Below are positions 39,774 to 53,700 of a stretch of DNA of 64,000 nt, piece by piece. A program made the translations under genes and the position numbers. The stretch comes from Spirodela intermedia (taxonomy: Eukaryota > Streptophyta > Magnoliopsida > Alismatales > Araceae), in contig LR746268.1 of assembly GCA_902729315.2 (NCBI GenBank), forward strand, positions 5,811,501-5,875,500, given 5' to 3'. Numbering within the stretch: the first letter of the stretch is position 1; each line of letters opens with the position of its first letter. The notes beneath the pieces are model-generated. The model ran no database searches, was not told where the DNA came from, and saw only the letters and a program-made list of their open reading frames with translations.

Positions 39774-40023
39774 CGGCGGGAGATGAAATGGATGGCTTTC
39801 CGGAAAGCGACCTTCGGGTTGCTCTTATCTCTCTCTCTCTCTAAACCCTACACGCACAGAAAGCAGGCTCTTCTCTCTCTCTCTCCTTCTCTTGAGTCAC
39901 TCATCTGATGTGACGACAGATAGACAAACAGAAAGTGAGAGTACGTACAAGAAACTTTTGCACATTTTATTAGCTTCCGAGGAGAATTCTGTACATCACA
40001 TGGGATGGCCCCAACCCAACGCA
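39774..40023 (-). promoter_or_regulatory. Compact 250-bp spacer: XDH 3' end and LRR promoter
   Basis: This short interval must hold both the XDH 3' UTR and at least the core promoter and 5' UTR of the LRR gene. It contains CT runs at about 39829-39842 and 39871-39885 (GA on the sense strand) and an AAACCCTA block at 39842-39849 on the plus strand. The XDH and LRR transcripts may overlap. Confidence 0.5.
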
Positions 40024-43000
40024 TCAGACGCTGAGCTTGGGGCGATAATCCGCATCGGCAAAGCCCTTGGTGAAATGATCGACGCAAGCCATGCGGATCC
40101 TCTCCGGCGTCGCCGGGCTGTCCAGAGGGAACCACCCATCGCACCCTTCCTCCGCTCTGGCAGCTGCGATTGCTTCTTTAATGGCGAAGAAGACGGCGGA
40201 AGCAAGAAAGAAGGGCGGCTCCCCCACGGCCTTGGAGGAATGGATGGCCTTCGGGTTGGGAAAACCCTGCGGAGAAACAGACACACACGCCGGGTTTCAA
40301 AGTAACATCACTACGAACGCATTCTATGATGATCAGAGAGAGCGTTCTTGGAGGAATCACTGTGTTTTCCATTAAATATTGGAAGAAAATACAGTTGGTC
40401 AGAGGGATACCTGAAGAAGGGATACGTTGAACTTGAGAGGGATATCATTTATGGTAGGAATCTTGTAGGTTCCGGGGCCAGAGGTGTAGAGGTGTCCAGG
40501 CTTAACCCACTTGTGATCTCCATCTCCCCACTTCAGCTCTTCCAAGGTCAGCCACCCCAGTCCTTGGATGAAGGCTCCTTCAACCTAGGAAAATATGGCA
40601 AACATGAACGTCAGAAGGAGCGATGAACGCAGTTTCATGGTCAGGAACCCCGCATGCATCTCAACATGGATGATTACAAGTTTTGCATGGGTCTACCTGG
40701 CCTAAATCAATGGCGGGATTGAGCGAATAGCCAAGATCCATCAAGATATCTGCCTCTCTGGTGTGGAAGTCCCCGGTCAGAGTGTCGATTTCGACGGCAG
40801 CAAATGCAGCTCCGTAGGTGTAGTAGCTGAAGGGAGAGCCTTTACCACTTTCCCAATCAAAGCCAATATCCGGCGTGATGTAAAATCCGTGAGCAGACAA
40901 GTCTATCCGGTCCATGTGGCATGCAAGCGCCAGCTGATCGTGAAATAGAGAACAACGATGAGAATTCTATGGAATTAAAATAATATAAAACGTTGAAAGC
41001 TTAATTATATGGGAAATTTGACTTCAGAAATGGTGGACATTAAAATGCGATTTATAGTTAGAAAGGTGACTTCAGAGTCTAAGTCTGTGTCTTCTTATCT
41101 TTGTTCAAGATGAGAGATCTTCTATATGTAAATGATGGGAAAAATGATTATTTCATGCGATGAGTCAATCGGAATAGTACCTCCGCAAAGGAAGCATTTT
41201 GTCCCAGCCGAGAAGCAACAGGTTGCATTCTCGACTTTATTTGCTCGCAAGCATCTAAGACAGCAGCGCCGTACATATCGGAACTTGCTGAGGCTGCTGT
41301 AGGAGAAGCATTAGGAACCTAGAACAATACAAAAGTGTCAGAAATACCCACTAAGAGGAATGGTTACAATAGCATGCTACTGATAGCAGCCTCTGATGAT
41401 CTTAGCTGCTATCAGTAGCACGCTAATTTGGGCATCTTTCCTTCCCTGCCCATATAAATTTAGGTATAAATTAGTGCGGAAGTCTCGTCATGAAATAGTT
41501 TTAGAAGATTCACCTTGTCTGTGCTGGTATCGGATATGAAAACAGAGCTCAGGGGAACATTGAACGATGATGCAGCAACCTGAGCGACTTTAGTGTGTAG
41601 GCCTTGTCCCATCTCAACACCCCCATGAGTCACAAGAATAGTCCCATCAATATAAACTTGCACAAGAGCACCTGCCTGTTAAGTAGCAAAAATCGAGAAA
41701 TGAGTACCCAATCAGACAATGCAGTGCAACGATGATGTCACAGGCAAAGTGAGTCCACAGATATTGAATTCTCTGTGCGAAACATGGCAAGAGCCCAAGG
41801 CGTCACTAGAGAAATGCAGTCCGATGAAAATAATGTCTGAACACACTAAACTCTCTTGGACGATCCTGCGATCAAATGATGGGGATGTAGAGAATGCCAC
41901 TGTCTCCCAATACTACTATTCACGACATATATTGAGTAATCTAGGAGCCCACTTATGAGCACGATGCCAAAATCAACTAAGACCAGTGAAACGCAACCAC
42001 ATTCATGTGTCATATAAACACAAGACAATCCCATACACTCTTCCATTGAGATGAAGCTTTACAAACCTGGTTCATGAATTTTGCAGTGAAGGAGATACCA
42101 AACTTTGTCGGAACAATGGCAACTCCACGTTTCCTCCAACGATTCATGAGGTTGAACTGTTTCGCATCCTCCTGAGCCTTTAGGAAGTCACAAGATTCCT
42201 TTAGTTGATTCCAAACTTGTTTCAATGTACAGTTCTGGAGTTGATGACCATAATGCGTAACAGAACCTTCACCCTGAAGATTGGCTTCCTGCAGGCAGAG
42301 ACATCATGTTTGTGGATTCTCAATATAAAAGATATAGGTAAATTTAAGATGACTATACCCGTATCTCTTCGGGACATTTCTGAAGCTTCATGGCGATCCT
42401 CTGAATCCAGTTCTCTGTAATAAGCATACCCTGAGGCCCACCAAATCCTCGAAAAGCTGTATTACTTGGCAAGTTTGTGTGGCATACTTGCCCGGTAACC
42501 CTAAGATGAGGAATATCATAGACATTGTCGGAGTGAAGCATCGCACGCTCGAGGATAGCGAGAGACAGATCTAAAGAATTTCCTCCATTATTGTAAACTT
42601 CAAGATCCAAAGCCAGAACCTTTCCACTATTTGTGAACCCCACCTAAAAGAAGTGGAGAAAAGTGAACCTCTTAAGCCAAATACTAAATGATAAGGGAAG
42701 TCCATATTATATTAAGTAAAATTATTAATATCCTATGAGGAATATAAATGTGCAAAAGTGATGCACAACTGCAGATCCGGCCGACGAACTGGATAGTGCT
42801 TCGGACCTTTAAGCACCCACCAAGAAGATCACACGACAAGCATCAATGCAATTAGACTCTGTTTCCTCCCATTAGAAAGATGTTATACAATTGGGGCATA
42901 GTTGGGCAACTAAAGATCATTGCCCACAAAATGGAAATGGCATCCATAATCAGGCCTGGTTAATTCAATGCCAGGAGAATTAATGGAAGGTCCTTCTATT

Positions 43001-46000
43001 AACGCAACCCAAATAAAAGTTTTTTCTGCTCAATAATGAAGGAATACTACTGCAAACTTGACTCAGGAACTGGAAAATTATATCAGAATACTGCAAAACA
43101 TAGCTTTCATGTTTGCCCTTTTTATAATAGCAAAAGTCAACCATCCACAAGCCACATACCTTATATTTTCCAAGAAAGCTATGGCGTTGTCCAGTGATCA
43201 ACATATCTATATCTCTGTCTAAGGTGATTTTTACCGGTCTCTTCAAATGATATGAGGCAACAGCGGCTGCAGCACCAATAAAAGCTGCTCTTGTCTCTTT
43301 CCCACCAAATCCACCACCTATCCGCTTCGTTTTGCACACCACCTTTGATAATGGAAGACCAAGAACACCAGCAACGTACTTCTGGCTCTTCTGAGGAGCC
43401 TGATTGACAATAAGAATGAATGATTTTTTTTTGAATCAAGTATGCAGACATATGGAAAAACAGGAATCAATAGATTTCTTTTTAAAAAAAAATCACTGTA
43501 TGATTTGCAGCTTGGAACAAACCTGGGTAGGCATTTAGCGAGTAATAGCTTTTACAATTTAACAAAGTCAACATTATCTTCCAACGCTTTATATTTTTCC
43601 TTTTTTTTTGGGTGGTTATCGAAGTTATTGAGGGAAAAGTCACTGAACCAGACACTCATTAATTTATTCAACAGCCTAAAGGGCATTCGATTAATAAGGT
43701 TAATACATAAAAAAACAACCAAAATAGTGAGCTGCGGCAATCACTTGACTAAATTTGTACCAAGTTACTAAGCCAATCTAGAATTTTCAGCCGCATGATT
43801 CAGGATTTCGAGAGTATGAAGCCTGAGCTAGTCATAATATCAAATTGTTTTCGATAGACAGAATGCTTTACAAAAAACTAGTAAAAGACTCTATGGCCAC
43901 CAAACCTTGATGTATATCTGCCAATCAGGTCGCAGTCCCTTTATCATCAGCTACTTGCCCCGAGCAGAATTGTATTTATCAATGCAGAATGCTTTTTTTT
44001 TTCCATTTTAGGTGTATTAATAGACCTTAAATAAAATAAAACTTTTCACATCGTCCAAACATTCAACATGGTTATATTGAAGACGATCTAATAAACCCCT
44101 TTTGTTAGCAAATACAGTTCACTACTTGAATTGAGATCAATAAATTTGAAAATGACAAAAAAAATTCGGCCTTTTTTGTTTTAAGAACATGAATTACAAG
44201 AATGTAATTATTACCCTTGAAACCGCAGGCATGGACATTCTAGATTAGAATTCAATATCCACCTGTTAATGACTTACTTGAGTACTAGAAATCATGTGAA
44301 CCTCGTTTCCGCCATCAACTGTCCATACAAAACTGCAATTTGGTTCCAAGTAGAAATGCTCTTGACCGCCAATCTGAACCTCACCTTCTATGATTTGATC
44401 ACAAGACTGAAAACACGAGTCAACATCTCCTTTGACAAGGCATCGTCTGGTGTTAGGATGAAAGCTGTTGAATTTGATGGCGTCTCTTATAGATAAAATA
44501 GCTGGAAGCTCTTCATATCTAACAACTACTTTTTGTGCTGCTTTCTTCGCATTTTCGTGTGTATCAGCAACAACCACCCCAACAACCTGATTGTGAAATA
44601 TTCATTCTTAGTGCAGATGAATCTCTTTGAGCACAATTCATTAAATAAAAATAACCCAGAATATAAAACTTTCGAAGAGAAACGAAAAAGATACAGCACA
44701 ATAGAGGCAAGTTGTTAAAGTTCCATATACCTGGCCCACACAAGTAACAATCTCAGAGGCAAATAGTTCCTCATCATGAACCACTGGTCCAATGCAATTA
44801 CTACCGGGAACGTCCTTGTAAGAAAATATCCCCGCGAAGCCAGGCGAGCACCTGGCAGAAGAATCATCCACAGAAAGTATTCGAGCATGCGCCTTTGTGC
44901 TTAATACTAGAGCAGCATGTAAGCCACTTTGAGGCATTTGAACATCATCCACATATTCTGCCTCTCCAGAAACCTGAATTTCAAGAATACTAGAAAGTCA
45001 GAGGAATATATGTTGGAAAACCAACTATAAAAAACTTATGCAGTATGCATAAAGTTATTATGATGAACATCTTCCGATTCCAAGCAGATTACTTCTTTTA
45101 CAATTTAAAATTCATCCACACCAACCAATGTTCATTTATCATGTCCTTGGCCTTAGATGCATCTATCATAATCCATATCAACGGACAACAGGTTTGGAAA
45201 AAAAATAAATCTAGGGTCATTAAAATGGACCCAAATAAGCAAGCCAGATGGACCCTTGAGAAGTTTTCAGAGCTTGCAAGAACAATAGATGGTCAACGGA
45301 TAACAATGAAACAAAGTTCATCAACAAAGTGTTGCTAAAGTCTATGTCAAGTAGGATAATTTATGCACGGGAGATATGACAAAAAATAGTGTAATAAGAC
45401 CTATTATTTGTACTGTGGAACCAAACATCAAAACACATTACAGAAAGATGTGGTAGAAAACTTAATTCAAGGATGAAAAAAAATACCTGTAGCCTTGCTG
45501 AAAGGTGAACGCTAGGATGCCCTACAGATGTCCCACGGTTCACTAATTCATAACTTTGGCTTCCTGTGGATGGTGGTCTATCAAATGGCCGTATAGCTGA
45601 TTGCTCACGAGCCAGCAGGCGGTCTATGTCATGTTTGTTGTCATTCAACATAGAAGAAACCCAGAGGAAAAATTTGAAAAAAAAACTCAATGTCAACGAT
45701 TTGCGGAACTCTATCATTCCACCCGGTGCATCCTCTCCAAGTGAAATTTCTTCTTTTAGATTACTCAAGGCATCGTGCAAAAGCTTCTTATCCCATGTTT
45801 TCCCTACAATAAATGATTCTGTTCGAACTGCAGCCAAGGAAACAGGAGCTACGCCACCAAAAACGATAGAAGCATCAACGACTTCCCAGTTTTGGTGATT
45901 TTCTTTGACAAAAACACGCATTCCTGCATTTACAAGTGCTATGTCATCATCTCTACGATGTGCCTGCTTGAATTCCTTTACAAACTCATAGGGTCTAGTC

Positions 46001-49000
46001 CACGGTAAGAAGATGGAAAGCAGTATCTCACTCGGACACAAATCAACCCTACGGTAACCAAGGAAGAAATCTTTTGCAGGAGTGGTTCTAATGTTTCCTT
46101 TGGGATCAATAATTTTAAATTTTGCACCGGCAGCGATCCACAGGGGATTCAAGTCTGATATTGGACTGGCGGTGCAGATGTTTCCACCAACAGAAGCAGC
46201 ATTTCTTATCTGTTTTCCAGCAAACCATTTTAATTGTTCCATTAAGGCCATGCACGACGAAGTTTCTTGAGAATTACGCTCAAGCACTAATGTTTGAAGA
46301 TAGTTCTGGAGTTCTGTCAGTCTTACTGCAGCACCAATTTCCAATCCTTTCTCTGTGATGTTCAAGGCATTAAGTTCAGGTACGTGTGAAACAGAAATGA
46401 GGACCTTGTATTGGGCGTTCTTAAACTTCATTTCAATCCCTACCTCGGTATTGCCAACAATGAGCTTTGCATCTGGATATTGCAATTTCAGTTCCAAAAC
46501 ATGTTCTAATTTTAAAGGTCGAAACCAATTCAGTCCACCAAGCCCACTCAATTTCAGTGGCATTATTTTTCTCAGTGAAAGCTCTGGGGGGAAAATAAGC
46601 TCCTTTTCAGTGTACAGAGTTCCATCAGTATCACTATGCGAAACAGGTTCCAAAAAGCTGCTGCAAGTCAAATGCTCAGCGGAAATATCAGTCTTTTTCG
46701 CAGTTGCAGCTCCACAGTCACATGGTTCTCCACTGGATGGGCAAATAAAGTTACCAGATGAAGTGCTCGAGGAAGATGAGTTCGTATAAATGGAATTATT
46801 AGTCTTTGTAAATGCTCGAAAAGCATCAACAATCGGTCTATAACCAGTGCAACGACATAAATTTCCAGCAAGGTTCTCTTCAATCTGCTCCTCAGTAGGT
46901 AAAGTTCTGTTTGACCTTAACAAAGCATACATAGACATAACAAAACCAGGAGTGCAAAATCCACATTGCGAGCCATGGGATTGCGCCAAATGTTCCTGTA
47001 TGCAAATTTTGGAAGAAACCAGAGGTAAGTACAATCTGCCTCTGGAACCAAGTGAAACTTTTCATAAAGAAATCATCTGAAACAAATTTTGGACCGGAAT
47101 AAAAAAAATATCATGACACCTGCTGCAAGAAACTTATTAAAATCTAAAAGTAAGTGTCGTAATGGGCAGAAAACATAAATTAAGTTAAAATTACTCAACT
47201 TTGTTATGTTCATTAAGTCTGCTGCAAAATGAGGGCATTGAGTTGAGTGTTTAGCAGTTACAATGCTCCATTTAGGAGAATGAACATAAGGCAACAGAAA
47301 CAATTCCTCTGCTCCTCATTCTTTAGAGTCTAAGATCGAGTTACCACAATTCTGGCATACATATCGCATTGAAGACTAAACACAGGACAGTAGTAAACCC
47401 TAGGTGGTCTTCAACGGTTGGCAAGATTCTATGTATCATATATATATTACCCCACACTACAAGAAACTTAGCAATAATTTGTCTATAACTGTTAGGTCAT
47501 GAGCACGGTAACATGGAAACACCTATCAAACATGGCGAGCATTTGGAAACAAAATACGAGAACACAAGAGCTATATAGATGTGTGCATGTGCTTATGCTT
47601 GCGGTAGAAATGAAATCTATTAGTTTATGACTGAGAATGATTGACAGAATGGCTGCAAGGATTGACGTAAAAAATTTAGAGTTTGAGAGTAGAAGCCTCC
47701 GACATGATTGTAAGTTTGCCCATATTGTGTTTCCCACAAATCATATTGCTGTTCAAAACAGTAAATAACAAGTTTCAATAAATTTTATGATACATGCATC
47801 TGAGTTAATGATCCAATTTTCAAAACTGAGAAAAAATAACTGCTTCAGCAGATCAAAATCAATGATCACAGTAATAATTATTGGCATTTATAGCCCTTGT
47901 AGACATATAAACCTGTTGAAAAAAAAACTCATTTTTTATAGTGAATGAATGATGACATTTCAAAATGCTAGCGAACCATATTTGAAAACTGGGTTCACCC
48001 ACGATAGGGCAGTTCGATCTGCTTCAGGATTGGAAAATCCCAGAAATTGATCCCCGCCCACTTAGTAGAAAATGAATAAAAGTCAGATGCTTAGTAGAAA
48101 TGATTTCAACTACAACAAATTGTGACCTGGACAGGATGCAAGCCACGCTGACGATTCCCAAGACCTTCCACTGTTATTATATGCATCCCTTCCACAGAGT
48201 ACAAGGGAGCCAAGCATGCATTGACTGCGTAATGCCTGCATCAGCAGCAGGAGAAGCAGCATCAAAGGAGTCGCTCCATTGCAAAGTTGTCCTAGTTAAT
48301 CAATGTGCATGGTTTAAACAATAAACCTGCATTACATGCAAAAATATATATCCAGAGAGTTTTGGGAAAATAAATCTTCAAATTCATTGTTTAGAGTAAA
48401 TGACACAAATGAGTAGTTCTTCATTAAAAAAATACAGTTGAAAAATATGACTGAAACCGAATCGTCAGCATGGACTCATTTACGAACATGAATGAAAGAG
48501 AAAATCATCTGATAGTTCAAAAGAGTATCATCTCTTGAACTAATATCAAATCTCCAGCAGATGAGAATGGGTTGGCCGTACTCACACTGATTTCTTCGAA
48601 TGATGATCATAGTAAGAAACCATCACAGTGCAGGCTCCACAACCACCTTCACCACAACCCAATTTCGTTCCTGTTAACCCTATATCTACATTTACATAAA
48701 AACTTTTTTTAGACTGCGATTCGTTTCTGTAGAAGACGGAAATCTAGTGAGGCAAATGACAGCAGTCCAAGAAAACAAATTTAATTCATTACATGACATT
48801 GAGAAAGCAAATCTTTTAAAAGTATATTTCATAAATTTTGACCTTGAGACGGATTAAATACTTGATCTTCAAGAGTAATGATAAGAATTCTCTCAATGAA
48901 ACCCAACGAGTTAAGATAAAAATGCAAGCAGATGGTCGATCAGATGAGACGTTCTGTCTTAAATCAGTACGCGCAAATACAGAAATAATTAGCTTAAATC

Positions 49001-49731
49001 GCTATAGTATTCATCTAGCTAAAAAAATACAATTCTTTCGGTTCATGCGCCAGAATTCCTAAAAGTACATAATGTTTCAATTGAGGAAGAGTAACTTTTT
49101 TTTCTCATCTACAGCAAGAGCCTAGTGAACGAGTCTGGTTCTGATCGAGTGGCTATATCCGTTAGACTACTTGGCTGCACGCAAATGTCCGCAAATCCGG
49201 ATACTATGAATAAACACAGTCGAGTGTGCCAGTCAGCCATATGGAAGCGTCCGCGTATCTTAGCCGCTTGTCAGAGTCAGAGTCTCTTTAGCTGAACATC
49301 GGACCAGCAAAACATAGAGAAGTCTATGTTCACTCGGTTGGTCCGGTCCCTGTTTACGTCTCCTTCGCGTGTCCTTAACATACTTTCCTCTCAGAAATGC
49401 GGCATTCCTGAGGCGGACTTGGAGAATCCGCATCCTTAGTTGACACTCGTATCGTTAAACAGATATTGACGTTCGCTGATGAGGTGATCTTGCGTGCTAA
49501 GGTATGGCAATCCTATTGAAACCGACGAACAGATTGAAGGTATATACGCTCCATGGAATCGAAATCGGCGACCGAGATCATGAATTAGGGCTCACCCCTG
49601 AGATACTGGAGAAGAGTCAGGTGAGCCAGGCCATCCGGCAGCACCCGGCGAACTCCGTTGACGTACACGACGGCATCGTCGGACCACCTCCTTTCCCCGC
49701 CCCGCTCATCCTCGCTCTTCACTGAACCCAT
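40024..49731 (-). CDS. XDH1: Xanthine dehydrogenase
   Basis: Molybdo-flavoenzyme oxidising hypoxanthine and xanthine to urate in purine breakdown, using NAD+, in the cytosol or peroxisome. Fourteen exons: 49731-49596, 48685-48586, 48235-48127, 46995-45487, 44973-44731, 44586-44278, 43399-43160, 42643-42359, 42288-42067, 41675-41514, 41318-41181, 40933-40697, 40584-40411, 40266-40024 (TAA), giving 1368 aa (Arabidopsis XDH1 is about 1361). First [2Fe-2S] ligands are Cys56, 61, 64 and 86; second are Cys126, 129, 162 and 164. The FAD domain ([18 protein letters not shown]) lies within the 503-codon exon 4. Moco-domain motifs include [27 protein letters not shown] and [11 protein letters not shown]. 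Catalytic Glu1304 sits in AVGEPPFF, and the tail is PKLSV. Both iron-sulfur clusters and the NAD-type layout argue for XDH over aldehyde oxidase. Confidence 0.96.
41370..41425 (-). repeat. 21-bp inverted repeat (hairpin) in an XDH intron
   Basis: Arms 41370-41390 and 41405-41425 are reverse complements with one difference, around a 14-nt loop. In the sense (minus) transcript the difference becomes a G-U wobble, so the whole 21-bp stem can pair. It lies in the intron between 41318 and 41676, inside 41319-41513 between exons 10 and 11. Confidence 0.7.
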
Positions 49732-50119
49732 CCTCCTCCACCTCCCCCTCCTCCCGGAGAGACGAGAGACGGCGACTGCAACCAGAAGCCAATCCTGCCA
49801 CTCTGATAGAGGGAAGATTCGGATCTCCGACTGTCAGTTGGAGAGTTGCCGGGTTGGATCCACGTGTCCAAAAGCTCAGCAACTTTGTCCTGAGGCTTAT
49901 CTGGCTCCCTCCGTTCCAAGTGGTCGACGATGTGCGTGATTAACGCCTTCCGTCGCCGTCTAAATCGAGAGAGAGAGAGAGAGTTGTATGGAAGCTAAAC
50001 ATTGAAAAATTGGGCCAAACATCAGGTTTACCGGGCCCATTGAGACGTATGGGCCACTATGATCTTATGAGCAGCGCGAACGTGCGGACGGTTCGGGCTT
50101 CTGTTTAGATATCGCTCTC

Positions 50120-50162
<43 letters not shown>

Positions 50163-50786
50163 ATGTATCTCTATCTCTTTCTCGACGGGTGCTAACGATA
50201 AAATTAATCTATGTCATAGTTTTGTGAAGGAGAAGACGGCGAGGAGAGGGAATTGCCACGGGTCACAGGGTACTGGCGTGGGAGGGTTATCCTCCTCCGG
50301 TCCTTCTCAGCGGCACTGTGGATCTGGCGGAGGCCGAGTGACAGTCGGTGATCTGCCTCGCGGGCAGCAGAGGGACGGCTTCGCAGCAGATCCGTCGTCT
50401 TCGCCTGCGAGCCAGGGAGGAGGAGGGAAGGCTCTGGTACATCATTGTTTTTCCTTGGAAGGGGGGCGGTTTTTGGATCTGCGATCCCCGTGTTTAAGTC
50501 AATATCGTCGTCTTCGTCATCTCCCACAGATGGGAGGGCCACAGAGTACAGCTCGTGGGGCAGCTCGCAGGGAGCGAGGAGGGGGCCCGGCGGGCATTTA
50601 ATTATCGGCGAACTGTTATAATAAGGCCTAAAAGAAAAGAAGAAAAAAACAGAGGCTCTGCGGCATCCCCCTCTCCCCCAACAGGAAAGGGAATTCGGAG
50701 GGAAGGGCCAGTGGTCCTCATCTGGGTGACTGGATAGTCCTTCCTCTGTTTTCTCCCGTCCTCTTGCTCTAGTCTTCTGAGGAGTC
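49732..50786. promoter_or_regulatory. Divergent XDH / LPAT intergenic region
   Basis: Head-to-head spacing of 1055 bp between start codons. It carries a GA run (49967-49983), three site II-type TGGGCC motifs (50011-50016, 50034-50039, 50050-50055) near the middle, and a CT/GTCT microsatellite (about 50122-50162). The LPAT 5' UTR lies at the right end. A shared bidirectional promoter is plausible but unproven. A 238-codon minus-strand frame (50204-50920) crosses into LPAT exon 1 and is treated as spurious. Confidence 0.5.
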
Positions 50787-53700
50787 ATGGCGATCGCAGC
50801 GGTGCTGGTGGTGGTTCCTCTGGGCTTTCTCTTCCTCCTCTCTGGACTCGTCGTTAATCTCATACAGGTTAGAAATTCGCGAACGAATGCTATTAATGTG
50901 AATATCCGTGTCTGCAGCATCTCTCCGCGGTTCGTGCTAGGGTTTCCCTCTCCATGATACTAGTTATATTTCCATCATCTTCCTGTTTATTTCGCCTTCG
51001 AATAGTCGAGTATTGCCGCCATGTATACTTCGGGCCATTTGTGGCGGCAATCTCGACTGGTTATTTTTATTTTTCAGTCAGGGCATTGGCCTTTTCCACG
51101 GTGGAAATTACATCCTTTCGGGGTTTTCATCGAACTTGACGAACCTTGGTATCTTGCTGGTAATTTTGGTTTCAATTTCATTTTTCATTGTTTTTTTGGA
51201 TCCGGTGGTTTAATTACTTCTGTCTTGGTGAAAATTATACGAGGGTTCCGGCAGTGACGTTCGATTCCTTTCTATTCAGGCTACCTTCTTCGTCACGGTG
51301 AGGCCTTTCTCGAAAAGCATGTACCGGAAGATTAATAGAGTAGTAGCAGAATTACTGTGGCTACAGCTTGTTTGGATCTTCGATTGGTGGGCCGGCGTTC
51401 AGGTGTTCCTCTCTCATCCTTTTGTTCCCCTCGACAAACCTGCACTTCTCCTCCATTTTGGATCTTCTCTCAAAAGCCGTGCTGGTGGAATGGGGAGTGC
51501 TTGTAAAGTTGCAAGTGTAGGAATTGGTTATGCTTAGATTCGTGAAGGAAGGAAAGACATCGAATAGCAGCTTTGGGGGATCCCACCAAGTCATTCCTTC
51601 TATCTTCTGGTTGTCAGGAGTCTCTCTGTAGGATTCGTGGCTACAATGTAAGCGGTGTAGCCCCGAGTGTTGTGATGGAAAGACCGTTATTCTGTACAAT
51701 AAATTAGTATGCTCTTCAGTTTCATGCTAGCTGTTTATCCTCGTATAGATGACGCCAGACTGAACGATTTAAAACATGATAGATTGTCTCCTCCCCTATT
51801 TTTGTGTACTGACTAACTTATGTTTCAGATAAAAATGTGCTGAAAGGAGCAACAAACTGTCGAGGCATACGTGCCATTTTAAAAATTTGTTCTTATTACG
51901 AGGGCCCGGGCGTTCTTTCCTGTGGCCTAAATTATCAATGCGTTCTTTCTTTATCACTTGGCTTATGTATCATTTTATTGTGCCACGATTTAGGTCTCCT
52001 TTTTTTTCTACTTCCTTTGACCAGCTTTGATTTAAGTATCCTTTTACTTTCTTTTCAATTAAAAGTAGATTGGAAATGCGGATTTTACCTGATGAGTGAG
52101 GATGAAATTGTATGTTTAATTGCAAAATTGTTGGCCTCGAGTTTTGTTTGGATCCTTCACGATGTACCTTACATTTGGGGTTGCTCCTAGGAAAACATCC
52201 ACCAGATGCTATTCTAAAAGCCAGGATGTTTATACTATCTACTGCGAGAGAGTGAGGGAGGGTCACACTTCCACTGTTTTGCTTATTAACAGAAAATCTA
52301 CTTAATTTTGATTCAGTTTGTTAGCAGCATCAAAAGGGCTGTGTTTTTATGGTTTTCTTCCACAGAAAACAAGAATCCCATATTATTTTTTAATGATGAA
52401 CGATTTTATTGTTTTTTAGTGTGATTTCTTCTGAATTTTTTTTCACCTTATTATTGTTAATTTTCTGTTTCAGGTTGAATTTTTTGCCGATTCTGAAACT
52501 TTTCGATCCATGGGTGAGAGTAGTTTATTTGTTAACAAGTTTCAATCTCTCCAGTCATAAGTTACAAATGTTTTTCTCTGAGGTAAACTTAAATCAGTTT
52601 GTGATAGCTACATATGGTTACATTGACGGTTTTTTTCAGGCAGGGAACATGCACTTGTCATTTCAAATCACAGAAGTGACATCGATTGGCTTGTTGGATG
52701 GATTTTGGCTCAGGTACAGTTTCCAACAAATGGCTGAGTTTACTTGACTTGTTACGTTTTATGTATTATACAAGAAATTTGGGTTAAATAGTTGGTGAGA
52801 AGTATAAACTTTTTAAATAAATTCTATTGTTAGGTCCATTCTTTGTATTAATTATGACTAAATTTACTTGCCTCAGCGCTCAGGTTGCCTTGGTAGTGCT
52901 CTTGCTGTTATGAAGAAATCATCAAAGTTCCTTCCGGTAGGTTTTTTGTCCTATACTCATTATCTTTTAGTTATTTTGGTGGGTTGCTATGCTATGTTCA
53001 TGTCAATAAGATTCTGAAGCATGAGTTCATTTGTATTTTGTCTGATGATTGATGACATTTGATTTCTCTTTTTTCTTATCCCTTTATAGTCTGGCCTATT
53101 ATCTTGTTTTCATTGTGGCTAGACCGGAACATCCAGGACACTGGCATTCACTGGACACGAGATCACGCTTTTGTTTGAATGAATGATACATAGCTCAGTC
53201 ATGTTTATTGCTGAGATCAAGTTCATTCCTGGCCTTTCTCAGTTTTGAACTTCCAATATATCAAGCTCTTTTTTCATGTTTCATCTTAGACAGTTGGTAA
53301 GTATGGCAGCCTGAATTTTTCTTGAATTAACTTGGTGCCTGCATTGATAGTTAATGTATTGACAATTGGTCGATGATAATTACATATATTATTTATGGCA
53401 AGATAATGCTTGATGCCAGCATATATGAAGCAAGTATAAGATCAATTGAACTAGTTTTGATATATGTAGTTGACGTTTTCATGAGGCATGCAAAATGACA
53501 GAATAACTTTTTTTTTTATGCCACTGTGTACTTTTACGATGATGCTGAAAAAGTAGTTTTGTGAACTAATTTGGTACGACTGGTTAATTTGTGATCCTGC
53601 CAGAGAATTGTTGATGTCAAGGTGACTTTGGGCAAATTAGAGAGCTGGGGATATTGACTAGGCGATTCTTGTCTTTTGAATGGCTGAATCTGGGTATGTG

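Noticed and set aside
39048-39908. 286-codon plus-strand frame opposite the LRR gene
   Set aside because: Antisense shadow of a GC-rich, codon-biased LRR frame; Glu/Gly-rich and family-less.
49130-49190. Possible tRNA gene
   Set aside because: No paired acceptor stem and no intact B-box (GGTTCGANNCC).
50204-50920. 238-codon minus-strand frame spanning the XDH-LPAT gap and LPAT exon 1
   Set aside because: Overlaps a well-supported exon on the other strand, has low-complexity stretches and no recognised family.
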